This document shows, piece by piece, positions 8,669-15,935 of a stretch of DNA of 45,790 bases (position 1 is its first letter; each line of letters opens with the position of its first letter). The position numbers were made by a program, and so were the translations under genes. The notes under the pieces were generated by a model that ran no database searches, was not told where the DNA came from, and saw nothing but the letters and a program-made list of their open reading frames with translations. The DNA is from Acidovorax sp. GW101-3H11 (lineage in GTDB: Bacteria > Pseudomonadota > Gammaproteobacteria > Burkholderiales > Burkholderiaceae_C), in NCBI RefSeq assembly GCF_001633105.1, contig NZ_LUKZ01000030.1:34929-80718 (forward strand). Direction: 5' to 3'.

Positions 8669-9634
8669 TTACTTCTTGCGGTAGGCGTCGATGATGGCCT
8701 GGCCCTCGGCACCGGCCGACTTCACCCAGTCGGCGGTCATCGACTCGCCGATGCTGGCCAGTTCCTTCTTGATGCTGTCGCTGGGCTCGGCCACGGTCAT
8801 GCCCTTGGCAGCCAGCTCCTTGATGAACTCCTTGTCCACCCGCTCGCTGGTGGCCCAGCCGCGCGCTTCGGCGTCTGCAGCAGCCTTCAGCACGGCGTCC
8901 TGCAAGGGCTTGTCGAGCGCATCAAAGGCCTTCTGGTTGACCACCGTGGCGTTGCGCGGCAGCCAGGCGCTGACAGGGTAGAAGTGCTTCACCTGCTCAT
9001 ACAGCTTGGATTCCACGCCGCTGGCGCTCGAGGTCAGAAAGTTCTGCACGGTGTTGGTGGCCAGGGCCTGGCCCAGCTCGGACAGCTGGATGGTGACGGG
9101 CTGGGCCTTGAGCAACTGCGCAATGCGCGTGGTGGCCGGGTTGTAGGCACGCATCTTGGTGCCCGCAAAGTCTGCAGGCGTGCTCAGGGGCTTGAGCGAA
9201 TACAGCGACTGGCCGGGCCATGGCACGGTGAACAGCACCTTCACCCCCTGCGATGCCAGCAGCTTCTCTTGCGCAGGCTTGGCGGCCAGGTACAGGCGCT
9301 TGGAGTCTGCGTAGCTCGTGGCCAGGAAGGGAATCGAATCCACGCCAAACAGCGGGTTCTCGTTGGATGCGCCCGAGAGGATGAACTCGGCCGACGGCAC
9401 CTGCCCGGTCTGCACGGCACGCTTGATCTCGTTGGCCTTGTACAGCGAGCCACCCGGGTGCAAGGTGATCTTGAGCTTGCCGCCCGTGAGCTTGTCCACA
9501 TCGGTGGCGAACTGCTGCACGTTTTGCGTCTGGAAGCTGTTGGCACCGTAGCCGGTGGGCAGGTCCCACTTGACCTGGGCCTGGGCCGCGCACACGCTGA
9601 GGGCGGCCGTCATACACAGTGCAAATTTTTTCAT
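8669..9634 (-). CDS. TRAP transporter substrate-binding protein (DctP family), first copy
   Basis: This 321-residue periplasmic binding protein starts at ATG 9634 (MKKFALCMTAALSVCAAQA signal peptide), 8 nt after an AGGAG site. The mature part opens QVKWDLPTGYG and carries the conserved Arg motif RAYNPATTRIAQLL. It precedes dctQ and dctM, the classic place for the cognate SBP, and follows the YcsI-family gene by 25 bp. Compared with the second copy it differs in the loop before the Arg motif and in the C-terminal third, so the two may bind different ligands. An acidic 5-carbon compound such as glutamate or 5-oxoproline is suggested by the operon but not shown. Confidence 0.93.
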   Translation of the reverse strand: MKKFALCMTAALSVCAAQAQVKWDLPTGYGANSFQTQNVQQFATDVDKLTGGKLKITLHPGGSLYKANEIKRAVQTGQVPSAEFILSGASNENPLFGVDSIPFLATSYADSKRLYLAAKPAQEKLLASQGVKVLFTVPWPGQSLYSLKPLSTPADFAGTKMRAYNPATTRIAQLLKAQPVTIQLSELGQALATNTVQNFLTSSASGVESKLYEQVKHFYPVSAWLPRNATVVNQKAFDALDKPLQDAVLKAAADAEARGWATSERVDKEFIKELAAKGMTVAEPSDSIKKELASIGESMTADWVKSAGAEGQAIIDAYRKK

Positions 9635-9659
9635 GGGGAGACTCCTGGGGGTAAGCCGC

Positions 9660-10499
9660 TTAGAAGCTGGCGAGTTGGTGGTTGAGAAGATCGGTGACCA
9701 GCATGCAACCCGGGGCATGGGTGATGCAGAACGCCGGTTGGGCATTCAAGATGGCGGATTGCGGCGTCACGCCACAGGCCCAGAACACAGGGATCTCATC
9801 GGGCAGCAGGGCCACGGCGTCGCCGTAGTCGGGCTGGCCAATGTCGGCAATGCCGATGAGCGCCGGGTCACCGATGTGCACCGGGGCGCCATGCACGTTG
9901 GGGAAACGCGAAGTGACCTGCACCGCGCGGATCACATCGGCCGCAGGCATGGGCCGCATGGACACCACCATGGCGCCGCCAAAGGGCCCAGCGGGTTCGG
10001 TGGCAATGTTGGTGCGGTACATGGCCACGTTCTTGCCCTCGTTGATGTGGCGCAGGCTGATACCGGCTTCCTGCAATGCCGACTCGAACGAGAACGAGCA
10101 GCCGAGCACAAAGGTCACCAGGTCGGCACGCCACAGGTCGGTGATGTCGGTCACCTCTTGCGCCAGCTCGCCATGGCGCCACACGCGGTACTGCGGCACA
10201 TCGCTGCGGATGTCGATGCCCTGGCCCAGCGATGGCAGCGTGACCTGGCCGGGCTCACTCACGGCCAGCACCGGGCAGGGCTTGGGGTTGCGCTGGCAAA
10301 AGCGCAGAAAATCACCCGCCTGCACCTCGGGCAGGATCACCAGGTTGCCCTGCACCCGGCCATGCGCCAGGCCGCTGGTGTGCGATGCCCAGGCCCCTTG
10401 CCGGATGATGCTGCGCACGTGGCCGGGGTTGTTGATGCCCTCGGCGCCAAACACTGCCAGCGCTTTGTCTTGAACTGAATCCACCGTGTTTCCTTGCAT
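9660..10499 (-). CDS. YcsI/DUF1445 family putative hydro-lyase (D-glutamate cyclase family)
   Basis: The 279-residue protein matches the YcsI (DUF1445, PF07286) family end to end. Visible marks are the [68 protein letters not shown] and FWACGVTPQ segments. Bacterial members are usually annotated as putative hydro-lyases. A mitochondrial relative, DGLUCY, is a D-glutamate cyclase forming 5-oxo-D-proline, and Bacillus ycsI lies in the 5-oxoprolinase (pxp/kip) region. Here the gene leads an operon that ends with 5-oxoprolinase, which fits that chemistry well. The start at ATG 10499 has only a weak ribosome site. Function as a cyclase is inference from family and context. Confidence 0.9.
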   Translation of the reverse strand: MQGNTVDSVQDKALAVFGAEGINNPGHVRSIIRQGAWASHTSGLAHGRVQGNLVILPEVQAGDFLRFCQRNPKPCPVLAVSEPGQVTLPSLGQGIDIRSDVPQYRVWRHGELAQEVTDITDLWRADLVTFVLGCSFSFESALQEAGISLRHINEGKNVAMYRTNIATEPAGPFGGAMVVSMRPMPAADVIRAVQVTSRFPNVHGAPVHIGDPALIGIADIGQPDYGDAVALLPDEIPVFWACGVTPQSAILNAQPAFCITHAPGCMLVTDLLNHQLASF

Positions 10500-10582
10500 T
10501 GAGAAATGTCAATTGCATGACGTTGGGCGGATTGTGTTGGGCTGCGCTGCCTGCTGGCAAATTCAAAAATTTTCTCTTAGCT

Positions 10583-10599
10583 CATCGATTTTTTCGATG
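10583..10599 (-). promoter_or_regulatory. LysR-type operator candidate (T-N11-A dyad) upstream of the YcsI operon
   Basis: CATCGA and TCGATG form a perfect dyad around five T, giving the T-N11-A pattern of LysR boxes. It lies 84 bp upstream of the ATG at 10499, a normal distance for a LysR-activated promoter. The LysR gene at 10840-11751 is the next gene upstream on the same strand. No -35/-10 pair is clear enough to name. Confidence 0.55.
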
Positions 10600-10634
10600 C
10601 ACTTCATTGGGGCAGAGTGAACCAGACTGGTGCT

Positions 10635-10671
10635 CAAGGGTTAACCCTTGGTTGGAATTTGGGGTTAACCC
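10635..10671. promoter_or_regulatory. Pair of GGGTTAACCC palindromes (probable operator)
   Basis: A perfect 16-bp palindrome, CAAGGGTTAACCCTTG (10635-10650), is followed by a second perfect GGGTTAACCC (10662-10671). Their centres are 24 bp apart, just over two helical turns. The pair lies between the LysR gene and the YcsI operon. Two identical 10-bp cores in an otherwise unstructured 340-bp gap (10500-10839) suggest a dimeric regulator's site. Which regulator binds is unknown; the core differs from the T-N11-A dyad nearby. Confidence 0.6.
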
Positions 10672-10839
10672 GGACAAAAAAATGCACCCTCATCGCCGCA
10701 GAGGGGGCGTGTGCTGGAGGTCGTGCATCCCGGTCCTGCTTCCGTGCGGCTCCGGATAAACATTGCAGCCGCTGCGCCCCATGCACTGCGCCGGTGCATG
10801 CGCGCACAGAAGTGCGCAAAGAAGCGCGCACGAAATCGC

Positions 10840-11751
10840 TCAGGAGCGGGCTTTGCGCGCCTTGGACGGCGGCTGTTGCGCATCGATAAAGCTGAGCGCC
10901 GAGCGCACGACGGCCTCCATGGCCGGTGACGAGGGGTCTTCGCGGTAGCTCACATGGATGGGCAGCGGCTTCAGCGCGGTATCGCAGGCCAGCGCGCGCA
11001 GGTCCGGGAACGCCAGCAGCCGCTGCACCGCCAGTCGCGGCAGCGTGGCCACGCCAAAGCCGCCCTGCACCAGCTGGACCATGGCCGAGATGGACGAGAT
11101 GGTGTGCACGCAGCGCGGCTCCACCTGGGCCTGGCGCAGCGTGTCGAGCAACGACACGTGCGGCTGCGAGCCGCGCTGAAAGGTCAGGATGTCGGCCCCC
11201 GCAAAGTCTTCGAGCGCGTAGCGGCGCTTGCGGTGCGCCTTGCTGTTGCCCACAAACACCATCTCCATGGGCGTGACGGCCTGGCTGCGAATGCCGTCGG
11301 CGGCGGCGGGCAGCGCGGCAAACACGGCGTCCAGCGTGCCCCGGCGGATCTGCTCCAGCAACACGGGGGTGGTCTCCACCGTCAGCTCCAGCTCCAGCAA
11401 AGGGTTGTCTTTGCGCAGCTGCTCCACCCACGGGATGAGCCATGAGTGCAGCACCGATTCGATGGCGCCCAGGCGGACCGACACCTCCAGCGGCCCACCC
11501 GAGCCCATCTCGGTCTTGAGCTGGCGCTGCAGCTCCAGCATGCGCTTGGCGTAGACCAGAAAACGGGCCCCTGCCACCGTGAGTTTGAAGTGCTTGTCAC
11601 GCCGGTCGAGCAGCAGCACGCCCAGCTCTTCTTCGAGTGCGGAAATGCGGCTGGACATGGCCGACTGCGTAAGGAACAGCTTCTCAGCCGCGCGTGTCAC
11701 GCTCTTGAGGGAGGCCACCCAGTAGAAGGCTTCGACAAATCGCAGGTTCAT
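10840..11751 (-). CDS. LysR-family transcriptional regulator
   Basis: The 303-residue protein begins MNLRFVEAFYWVASLKSVT with the LysR winged helix-turn-helix (residues 1-60: AAEKLFLTQSAMSSRISALEEELG). An effector-binding domain of the periplasmic-binding fold starts near residue 88. I place the start at ATG 11751, where LysR homology begins; an in-frame start 21 bp upstream is possible. It is transcribed in the same direction as the YcsI-TRAP-oxoprolinase operon and ends 340 bp before it. A LysR-type dyad sits in that gap, so it is the best candidate regulator of the operon. Confidence 0.9.
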   Translation of the reverse strand: MNLRFVEAFYWVASLKSVTRAAEKLFLTQSAMSSRISALEEELGVLLLDRRDKHFKLTVAGARFLVYAKRMLELQRQLKTEMGSGGPLEVSVRLGAIESVLHSWLIPWVEQLRKDNPLLELELTVETTPVLLEQIRRGTLDAVFAALPAAADGIRSQAVTPMEMVFVGNSKAHRKRRYALEDFAGADILTFQRGSQPHVSLLDTLRQAQVEPRCVHTISSISAMVQLVQGGFGVATLPRLAVQRLLAFPDLRALACDTALKPLPIHVSYREDPSSPAMEAVVRSALSFIDAQQPPSKARKARS

Positions 11752-11787
11752 GGTGAGGGCCCCCAAGCGCATTTCAGCAAACGCTGA

Positions 11788-11848
11788 ATGCTCCTATTTT
11801 GATAGCTTAAAGCGCTTGACCATAGCGCGGAAGCGGCCATTTTTACTC
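11788..11848 (+). repeat. 61-bp dispersed repeat, copy A
   Basis: This copy aligns without gaps to those at 28867-28927 (reverse), 31241-31301 and 36078-36138 (reverse). Shared blocks are TTGATAGCT at positions 12-20 and GCGCGGAAGCGGCCATTTTT at positions 39-58. It fills the gap between the lysR start and the Lrp stop and overlaps the Lrp TGA. Confidence 0.8.
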
Positions 11849-12311
11849 AAACCGACTCCACAAAAAGCGGCAGATCAGCCTTCTTGAGCGTGCGCAGCAC
11901 AAAGCTGGACCGACTGTGGCGGATGCCCTTGATCTTGTAGAGCTTCTCTCGCAACAGGCGCTCGTAGTCGCGCGTGTCCTTGACCACGATGCGCAGCAGG
12001 TAATCGTAGTCGCCCGACACCAGATGCGCCTCGATCACCTCGGGAATGCTGGCCAGCGTCTCGCCAAATTTTTCGAGCGTGTTGTCCGAATGGCTGTCGA
12101 GCGTGACCTGCACCAGCACCGTGTCGGCCAGGTCGAGCGACTGCGGGTTGATGCGCACCGTGTAGCCCTGGATGACACCCGCCTCTTCCATCTTCTTGAT
12201 GCGGCCCCAGCAGGGCGACGGGCTCAGGCCCACGGCCTGGCCGATCTCTTGCAAGCTGGCGCGCGCGTTGCCTTGCAACACGGCGAGAATTTTTCTGTCG
12301 AGGCGATCCAT
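11847..12311 (-). CDS. Lrp/AsnC-family transcriptional regulator
   Basis: The 154-residue protein has the Lrp/AsnC plan. Residues 1-60 form the winged helix-turn-helix (MDRLDRKILAVLQGNARAS, then IGQAVGLSPSPCWGRIKKME). An AsnC/RAM ligand domain follows (VQVTLDSHSDNTLEKF, then EAHLVSGDYDYLLRIVVKD). Such proteins respond to amino acids and act as dimers to octamers. It is divergent from the TRAP operon starting at 12741 and lies upstream of the LysR gene, so it could govern either transporter cluster. The Gly-Asp-Tyr-Asp-Tyr effector loop is intact. The particular ligand cannot be read from sequence. Confidence 0.93.
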   Translation of the reverse strand: MDRLDRKILAVLQGNARASLQEIGQAVGLSPSPCWGRIKKMEEAGVIQGYTVRINPQSLDLADTVLVQVTLDSHSDNTLEKFGETLASIPEVIEAHLVSGDYDYLLRIVVKDTRDYERLLREKLYKIKGIRHSRSSFVLRTLKKADLPLFVESV

Positions 12312-12740
12312 CGGCCGGATTATTCACAAAATCCATCCAGTGCAGCAAATTTTTCTGCAAACAAGACCAATCCAAGCGAATTCAGCAAATTCATCTCTGC
12401 CATGCAGCGCATACTTCTTTCATCAAGGCGCTCTTACCGGAGTGCACAAACTGACAAGGCCCCGGCTGGTTACCGCCAGCACGGGGCCCTTGGCATTCCG
12501 GGCCCCATCACGAACACCCGTCGGCGGCCATACAGACCCCGTGCACGGGTCCGTCAACCCAGCGCCCGGGGTGTCACCAATGCAACTGCAAACGCGCTGC
12601 CGCCCAGTTAATAAGCACGCTTACCAGCACAAACCCGGATGCCTGCGGCCATGCTGCACCGCCATAATTTCAGCGAGGTCGGGGGCAGCTCCGCAAGGGC
12701 CCCAGCGCATCCCCCTGACCCACCATCAACAGGAGACACC
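12312..12740. promoter_or_regulatory. Divergent Lrp/TRAP intergenic region with a strong hairpin
   Basis: No convincing gene is present. The first 120 bp next to lrp are AT-rich, with several AAATTT-like tracts that Lrp-type proteins often favour. At 12458-12488 GGCCCCGGCTGG pairs with CCAGCACGGGGCC (one bulge, 6-nt loop). It is not followed by a T-run on either strand, so it is not a standard terminator and may act in the 5' leader of the TRAP mRNA. No clear -35/-10 pair was found. Confidence 0.5.
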
Positions 12741-13712
12741 ATGCAATTGACCAGACTCGTCGTCGGCCTGAGCCTCGCGCTCGGCTTTGTGGCCACCGCT
12801 GCCGCGCAGACCACCATGCGCATCAGCATCTCGACGGCCCAGAATTCCCACCAGGGGATTGCCATCGACACGTTTGCCAAGGAAGTCGAAAAGCGCACCA
12901 GCGGCCGCTACAAGGTGCAGACCTTCTACAACGGCGCCCTGGGCGGCGAGCGCGAGTCGATCGAAGCCGTGCAGCTGGGCACACAAGAGCTGGCTTTCAG
13001 CTCCACAGGCCCCATCCCCAACTTTGTGCCAGAGACCAAGATTCTGGACGTGCCCTTCCTGTTCCGCGACAAGGCCCACGCCCGCGCCGTGCTGGACGGC
13101 CCCATTGGCCAGGAGATGCTGACCAAGTTCGACAGCAAGGGCTTCAAGGCCCTGGCCTGGGCCGAAAACGGCTTCCGCCACATGACCAACAGCAAGCGCT
13201 CGGTCAACACGCCCGAGGACCTCAAGGGCCTGAAGATGCGCACGATGGAGAACCCCGTGCACATCGCCGCGTACAAGGGCTTCGGCATCATCACCACGCC
13301 CATGGCCTTCCCCGAAGTGTTCACCGCCCTGCAACAAGGCACGGTGGACGGCCAGGAGAACCCGCTGCCCGTGATCATCTCGGCCAAGTTCGACCAGGTG
13401 CAAAAGCACCTGACGCTGACCGGCCACGTGTATTCGCCCGCCATCTTCGTGATGAACAAGGGCTCGTTCGACAAACTCTCGGCCGCCGACAAGCAGGCCT
13501 TCATCGACGCCGCCAAGGAAGGCACCAAGGCCAACCGCGCCCGCGTGGACGAAGACGATGCCAAGGGCGTGGCCGACCTGCGCGCCAAGGGCATGACGGT
13601 GGTGGACAACCCCGACAAGTCCAAGTTCGTGGCAGCCCTGGCCCCGGTGAACGCCGAGTTCGAGAAGCAGTTCGGCAAGGCCACACTCGACAAGATCCGC
13701 GACGTCAAGTGA
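12741..13712 (+). CDS. TRAP transporter substrate-binding protein (DctP family)
   Basis: A 323-residue binding protein starting at ATG 12741, preceded by AGGAGACACC. The signal peptide is MQLTRLVVGLSLALGFVATA with probable cleavage after AAA or AQ. The mature protein carries DctP marks: ERESIEAVQLGTQELAF, VPFLFRD, the Arg motif LKGLKMRTMENPVHI and the GTVDGQENP segment. These are closer to the C4-dicarboxylate/sugar-acid branch than the two DctPs at 5727 and 8669. It is followed by its own dctQ and dctM, with a terminator-like hairpin in between. The substrate is unknown. Confidence 0.95.
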   Translation: MQLTRLVVGLSLALGFVATAAAQTTMRISISTAQNSHQGIAIDTFAKEVEKRTSGRYKVQTFYNGALGGERESIEAVQLGTQELAFSSTGPIPNFVPETKILDVPFLFRDKAHARAVLDGPIGQEMLTKFDSKGFKALAWAENGFRHMTNSKRSVNTPEDLKGLKMRTMENPVHIAAYKGFGIITTPMAFPEVFTALQQGTVDGQENPLPVIISAKFDQVQKHLTLTGHVYSPAIFVMNKGSFDKLSAADKQAFIDAAKEGTKANRARVDEDDAKGVADLRAKGMTVVDNPDKSKFVAALAPVNAEFEKQFGKATLDKIRDVK

Positions 13713-13720
13713 TGCCCGCG

Positions 13721-13781
13721 CTACTATCTTTTTAGTAGCAACCAACGCCCGTAGCGCCAGCGCTATCGGGCGTTTTTATTC
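13721..13781 (+). repeat. 61-bp dispersed repeat, copy B
   Basis: A more diverged copy. It keeps the TAG-rich block, CAACGC at the third block and TTTTTATTC at the end, and aligns with copy C without gaps. It contains the hairpin described as a terminator at 13745-13778 and lies between dctP and dctQ. Confidence 0.6.
13745..13778 (+). terminator. Intrinsic terminator or attenuator between dctP and dctQ
   Basis: ACGCCCG pairs with CGGGCGT, and AGCG with CGCT inside it, followed by TTTTTA. It starts 33 bp after the dctP stop inside the operon. It probably lets only part of transcription pass into dctQ-dctM, favouring binding protein over permease. Confidence 0.75.
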
Positions 13782-13861
13782 TTATCCCTGGTTCTTGCCC
13801 GATTGCTTACCGTGTTGTCCCCCCTGTTGATTCAACCACTGCCCATGGCTGGCACCGCCCC

Positions 13862-14356
13862 ATGAAAAATGCTTTTCTCACCTTTGAGCGATGGACCACG
13901 TTCATCGCCATGCTGGCAGCCTGCGCCATGCTGGCCCTGTCCGCCTCGCTGGGCATGTTCCAGATCCTCATGCGCTTTGTGCTGGAGCAGCCCGCCGAAT
14001 GGACGGAAGTGCTGATCCGCTTCAGCCTGATCTGGATGGTGTTCCTCGCCATCCCCGCCGCCTTCCGCCAGGGGGCGATGGTGAGCGTGGATGTGCTGTA
14101 CCGCTGGAGCCCTCCCGCCCTGCGGCGGGTGCTGGACTGGGTGGTGGCGCTGGCGGCCCTGGCGCTGATTGGCATCGTCATCTGGTACGGCTGGGACTAC
14201 GCCCAGCGCGGTGGCGTGCAGAGCATGGCAGGGCTGGAATCCGTCTCGATGTTCTGGGCCTACCTGGCCATGCCCGTGGGCGGCGTCTTTTGCGCCGTGG
14301 GCATCATCGGCAACCTGATTGACCCCTTGCGCATGGAACTGGAGACCGCCCAATGA
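13862..14356 (+). CDS. TRAP transporter small permease (DctQ family)
   Basis: The 164-residue protein has four hydrophobic segments in the DctQ pattern, starting WTTFIAMLAACAMLALSASLG. Family features are WTEVLIRFSLIWMVFLA in segment two and the AFRQGAMVSVD loop after it. It overlaps dctM by 4 bp (ATGA at 14353), so translation is probably coupled. It forms the membrane part of the transporter with DctM at 14353 and works with the binding protein at 12741. Confidence 0.93.
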   Translation: MKNAFLTFERWTTFIAMLAACAMLALSASLGMFQILMRFVLEQPAEWTEVLIRFSLIWMVFLAIPAAFRQGAMVSVDVLYRWSPPALRRVLDWVVALAALALIGIVIWYGWDYAQRGGVQSMAGLESVSMFWAYLAMPVGGVFCAVGIIGNLIDPLRMELETAQ

Positions 14357-15630
14357 GCGCCGTGATGATTTCCACGATGGTGCTGTGCTTCGCGCTCACC
14401 ATCTCGGTGGCCGTATCGATTGGTCTTGCATCCATCCTCGGTATCCAGGCGTCCAACGCCAACATGCTGATCTCGGTGAAGGAGATGTTCGCCTCGATCA
14501 ACAAGTTTCCGCTGGCGGCCATTCCCTTCTTCATCCTCGCGGGCAACCTGATGGAGACCGGCGGCATCTCGCGCCGCCTGGTGGAATTTGCCAAGAGCAT
14601 CGTGGGCGGCGTGCAGGGCGGCCTGCCCATGACCTGCGTGCTCACCTGCATGATCTTCGCGGCCGTGTCGGGCTCGTCGGTGGCCACCACGTTTGCGATT
14701 GGCGCCATCCTGATCCCCGCGCTCATCAAGCATGGCTACCCCACCAGCTATGCGGCTGCGCTGCAGGCCACCAGTGCCGAGCTGGGCGTGATCATTCCGC
14801 CCTCCATCCCGATGATCCTGTACGGCGTGAGCGCCGAGGTGTCGATTGGCGAGCTGTTCATCGCGGGCTTTGGCCCGGGCCTGCTGATCAGCGGTGCGCT
14901 GATGCTCTTCGTATGGGCGTACTGCAAGTACAAGGGCTGGGGCAAGAACGACGGCGATGGCCGCATGCCCTTTGGCAAGGCCACGCTGCAGGCGGGCTGG
15001 GCGCTGCTGATGCCCGTGATCATCCTGGGCGGCATCTACGGCGGCGTGTTCACCCCCACCGAGGCATCGGCCGTGGCGGTGTTCTACGCACTCCTCGTGG
15101 GCGTGGTGATCTACCGCGAGATCAAGCTCAGAGACCTGTACGCCATCCTGCGCAAGTCGGCCATCTCGTCGGCGGTGATCATGTTCATCATCGCCAATGC
15201 CGGGCTGTTTGCGTTCCTCATCACGCGTGCCGGGGTGCCCGATGCCATCGGCCGCTGGCTCGAAGCCGTGCTGCAATCCCCCGCCCTGTTCCTGCTGGGC
15301 GTGAATGCGGCGCTGTTCGTGATCGGCATGTTCATCGAGACCAGCGCCGCCATCATCGTGCTCGCGCCCATCCTGGCGCCCGTGGCCATGCACTTCGGCA
15401 TCGACCCGGTGCATTTCGGGCTGATCATGGTGGTCAACCTGGCGCTGGGCATGATCACACCACCCTTTGGTGTGAACCTGTTTGCGGCCTGCACGGTGGC
15501 CAAGATTTCGCTGGACCGGATCATCAAACACCTGCTGCCTTTTGTGTGCGTGATCCTGGTATGCCTGCTGGTCATCACCTATGTGCCATCGATTTCTCTG
15601 GCCTTGCGCGACCTGGTCTATGCCAAGTAG
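14353..15630 (+). CDS. TRAP transporter large permease (DctM family)
   Basis: A 425-residue multi-spanning permease starting in an ATGA overlap with dctQ. Typical DctM segments are FFILAGNLMETGGISRRLV, FAAVSGSSVATTFAIG, IIPPSIPMILYGVSAE and GMITPPFGVNLFAA. Together with DctQ it carries out gradient-driven uptake of an organic acid. It ends only 17 bp before the glycine riboswitch, and no terminator is visible in between. Read-through into the gcv leader is therefore possible. Confidence 0.95.
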   Translation: MSAVMISTMVLCFALTISVAVSIGLASILGIQASNANMLISVKEMFASINKFPLAAIPFFILAGNLMETGGISRRLVEFAKSIVGGVQGGLPMTCVLTCMIFAAVSGSSVATTFAIGAILIPALIKHGYPTSYAAALQATSAELGVIIPPSIPMILYGVSAEVSIGELFIAGFGPGLLISGALMLFVWAYCKYKGWGKNDGDGRMPFGKATLQAGWALLMPVIILGGIYGGVFTPTEASAVAVFYALLVGVVIYREIKLRDLYAILRKSAISSAVIMFIIANAGLFAFLITRAGVPDAIGRWLEAVLQSPALFLLGVNAALFVIGMFIETSAAIIVLAPILAPVAMHFGIDPVHFGLIMVVNLALGMITPPFGVNLFAACTVAKISLDRIIKHLLPFVCVILVCLLVITYVPSISLALRDLVYAK

Positions 15631-15647
15631 GCGTTAGAATCCCGCCC

Positions 15648-15880
15648 GTCAGGAGAGAGTGCTCCGCCCGCCGAACAGGGCGCGCAGCACCGCCGAAGGC
15701 GCAGGCAGCAGCCGAACGCTCAGGCAAAAGGACTGACAACCGCCCGCAGTGATGCGGGCGTTCCCTTGCTGGAGAGAGATGGCCCACCGCACCGCGTGAT
15801 GAGGCCATCCACCGAAGGAGCAAACCGCACGGCCAGCCAGGGCGCTGCGGTGAATCTCTCAGGTAAAGCGGACAGCAGGG
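15648..15880 (+). promoter_or_regulatory. Tandem glycine riboswitch (two aptamers)
   Basis: Two glycine aptamers lie in series ahead of gcvT. Aptamer 1 spans about 15648-15736: P1 is GTCAG/CTGAC, with GGAGAGAG, CCGAAGGCGCA and CTCAGGCAAAAGGAC as the conserved joints. Aptamer 2 spans about 15763-15880: P1 is CCCTTGCTG/CAGCAGGG, with GGAGAGAG, CCGAAGGAGCAAA and CTCTCAGGTAAAGCGGAC. The linker holds an extra perfect hairpin (CGCCCGCA-gtga-TGCGGGCG, 15741-15760). The known role is to switch on the glycine cleavage operon when glycine is high. No downstream terminator is obvious before the gcvT ATG at 15936, so control may be translational. Confidence 0.95.
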
Positions 15881-15935
15881 CAAATCCCGTGGCCACCCGT
15901 GTGGCTGCGGCCCCCATTTGCCCCGGAGTTCCGCC

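Noticed and set aside
10780..10800. CATGCAC/GTGCATG inverted repeat downstream of lysR as a terminator
   Set aside because: Short stem with no T-run on the transcribed strand.
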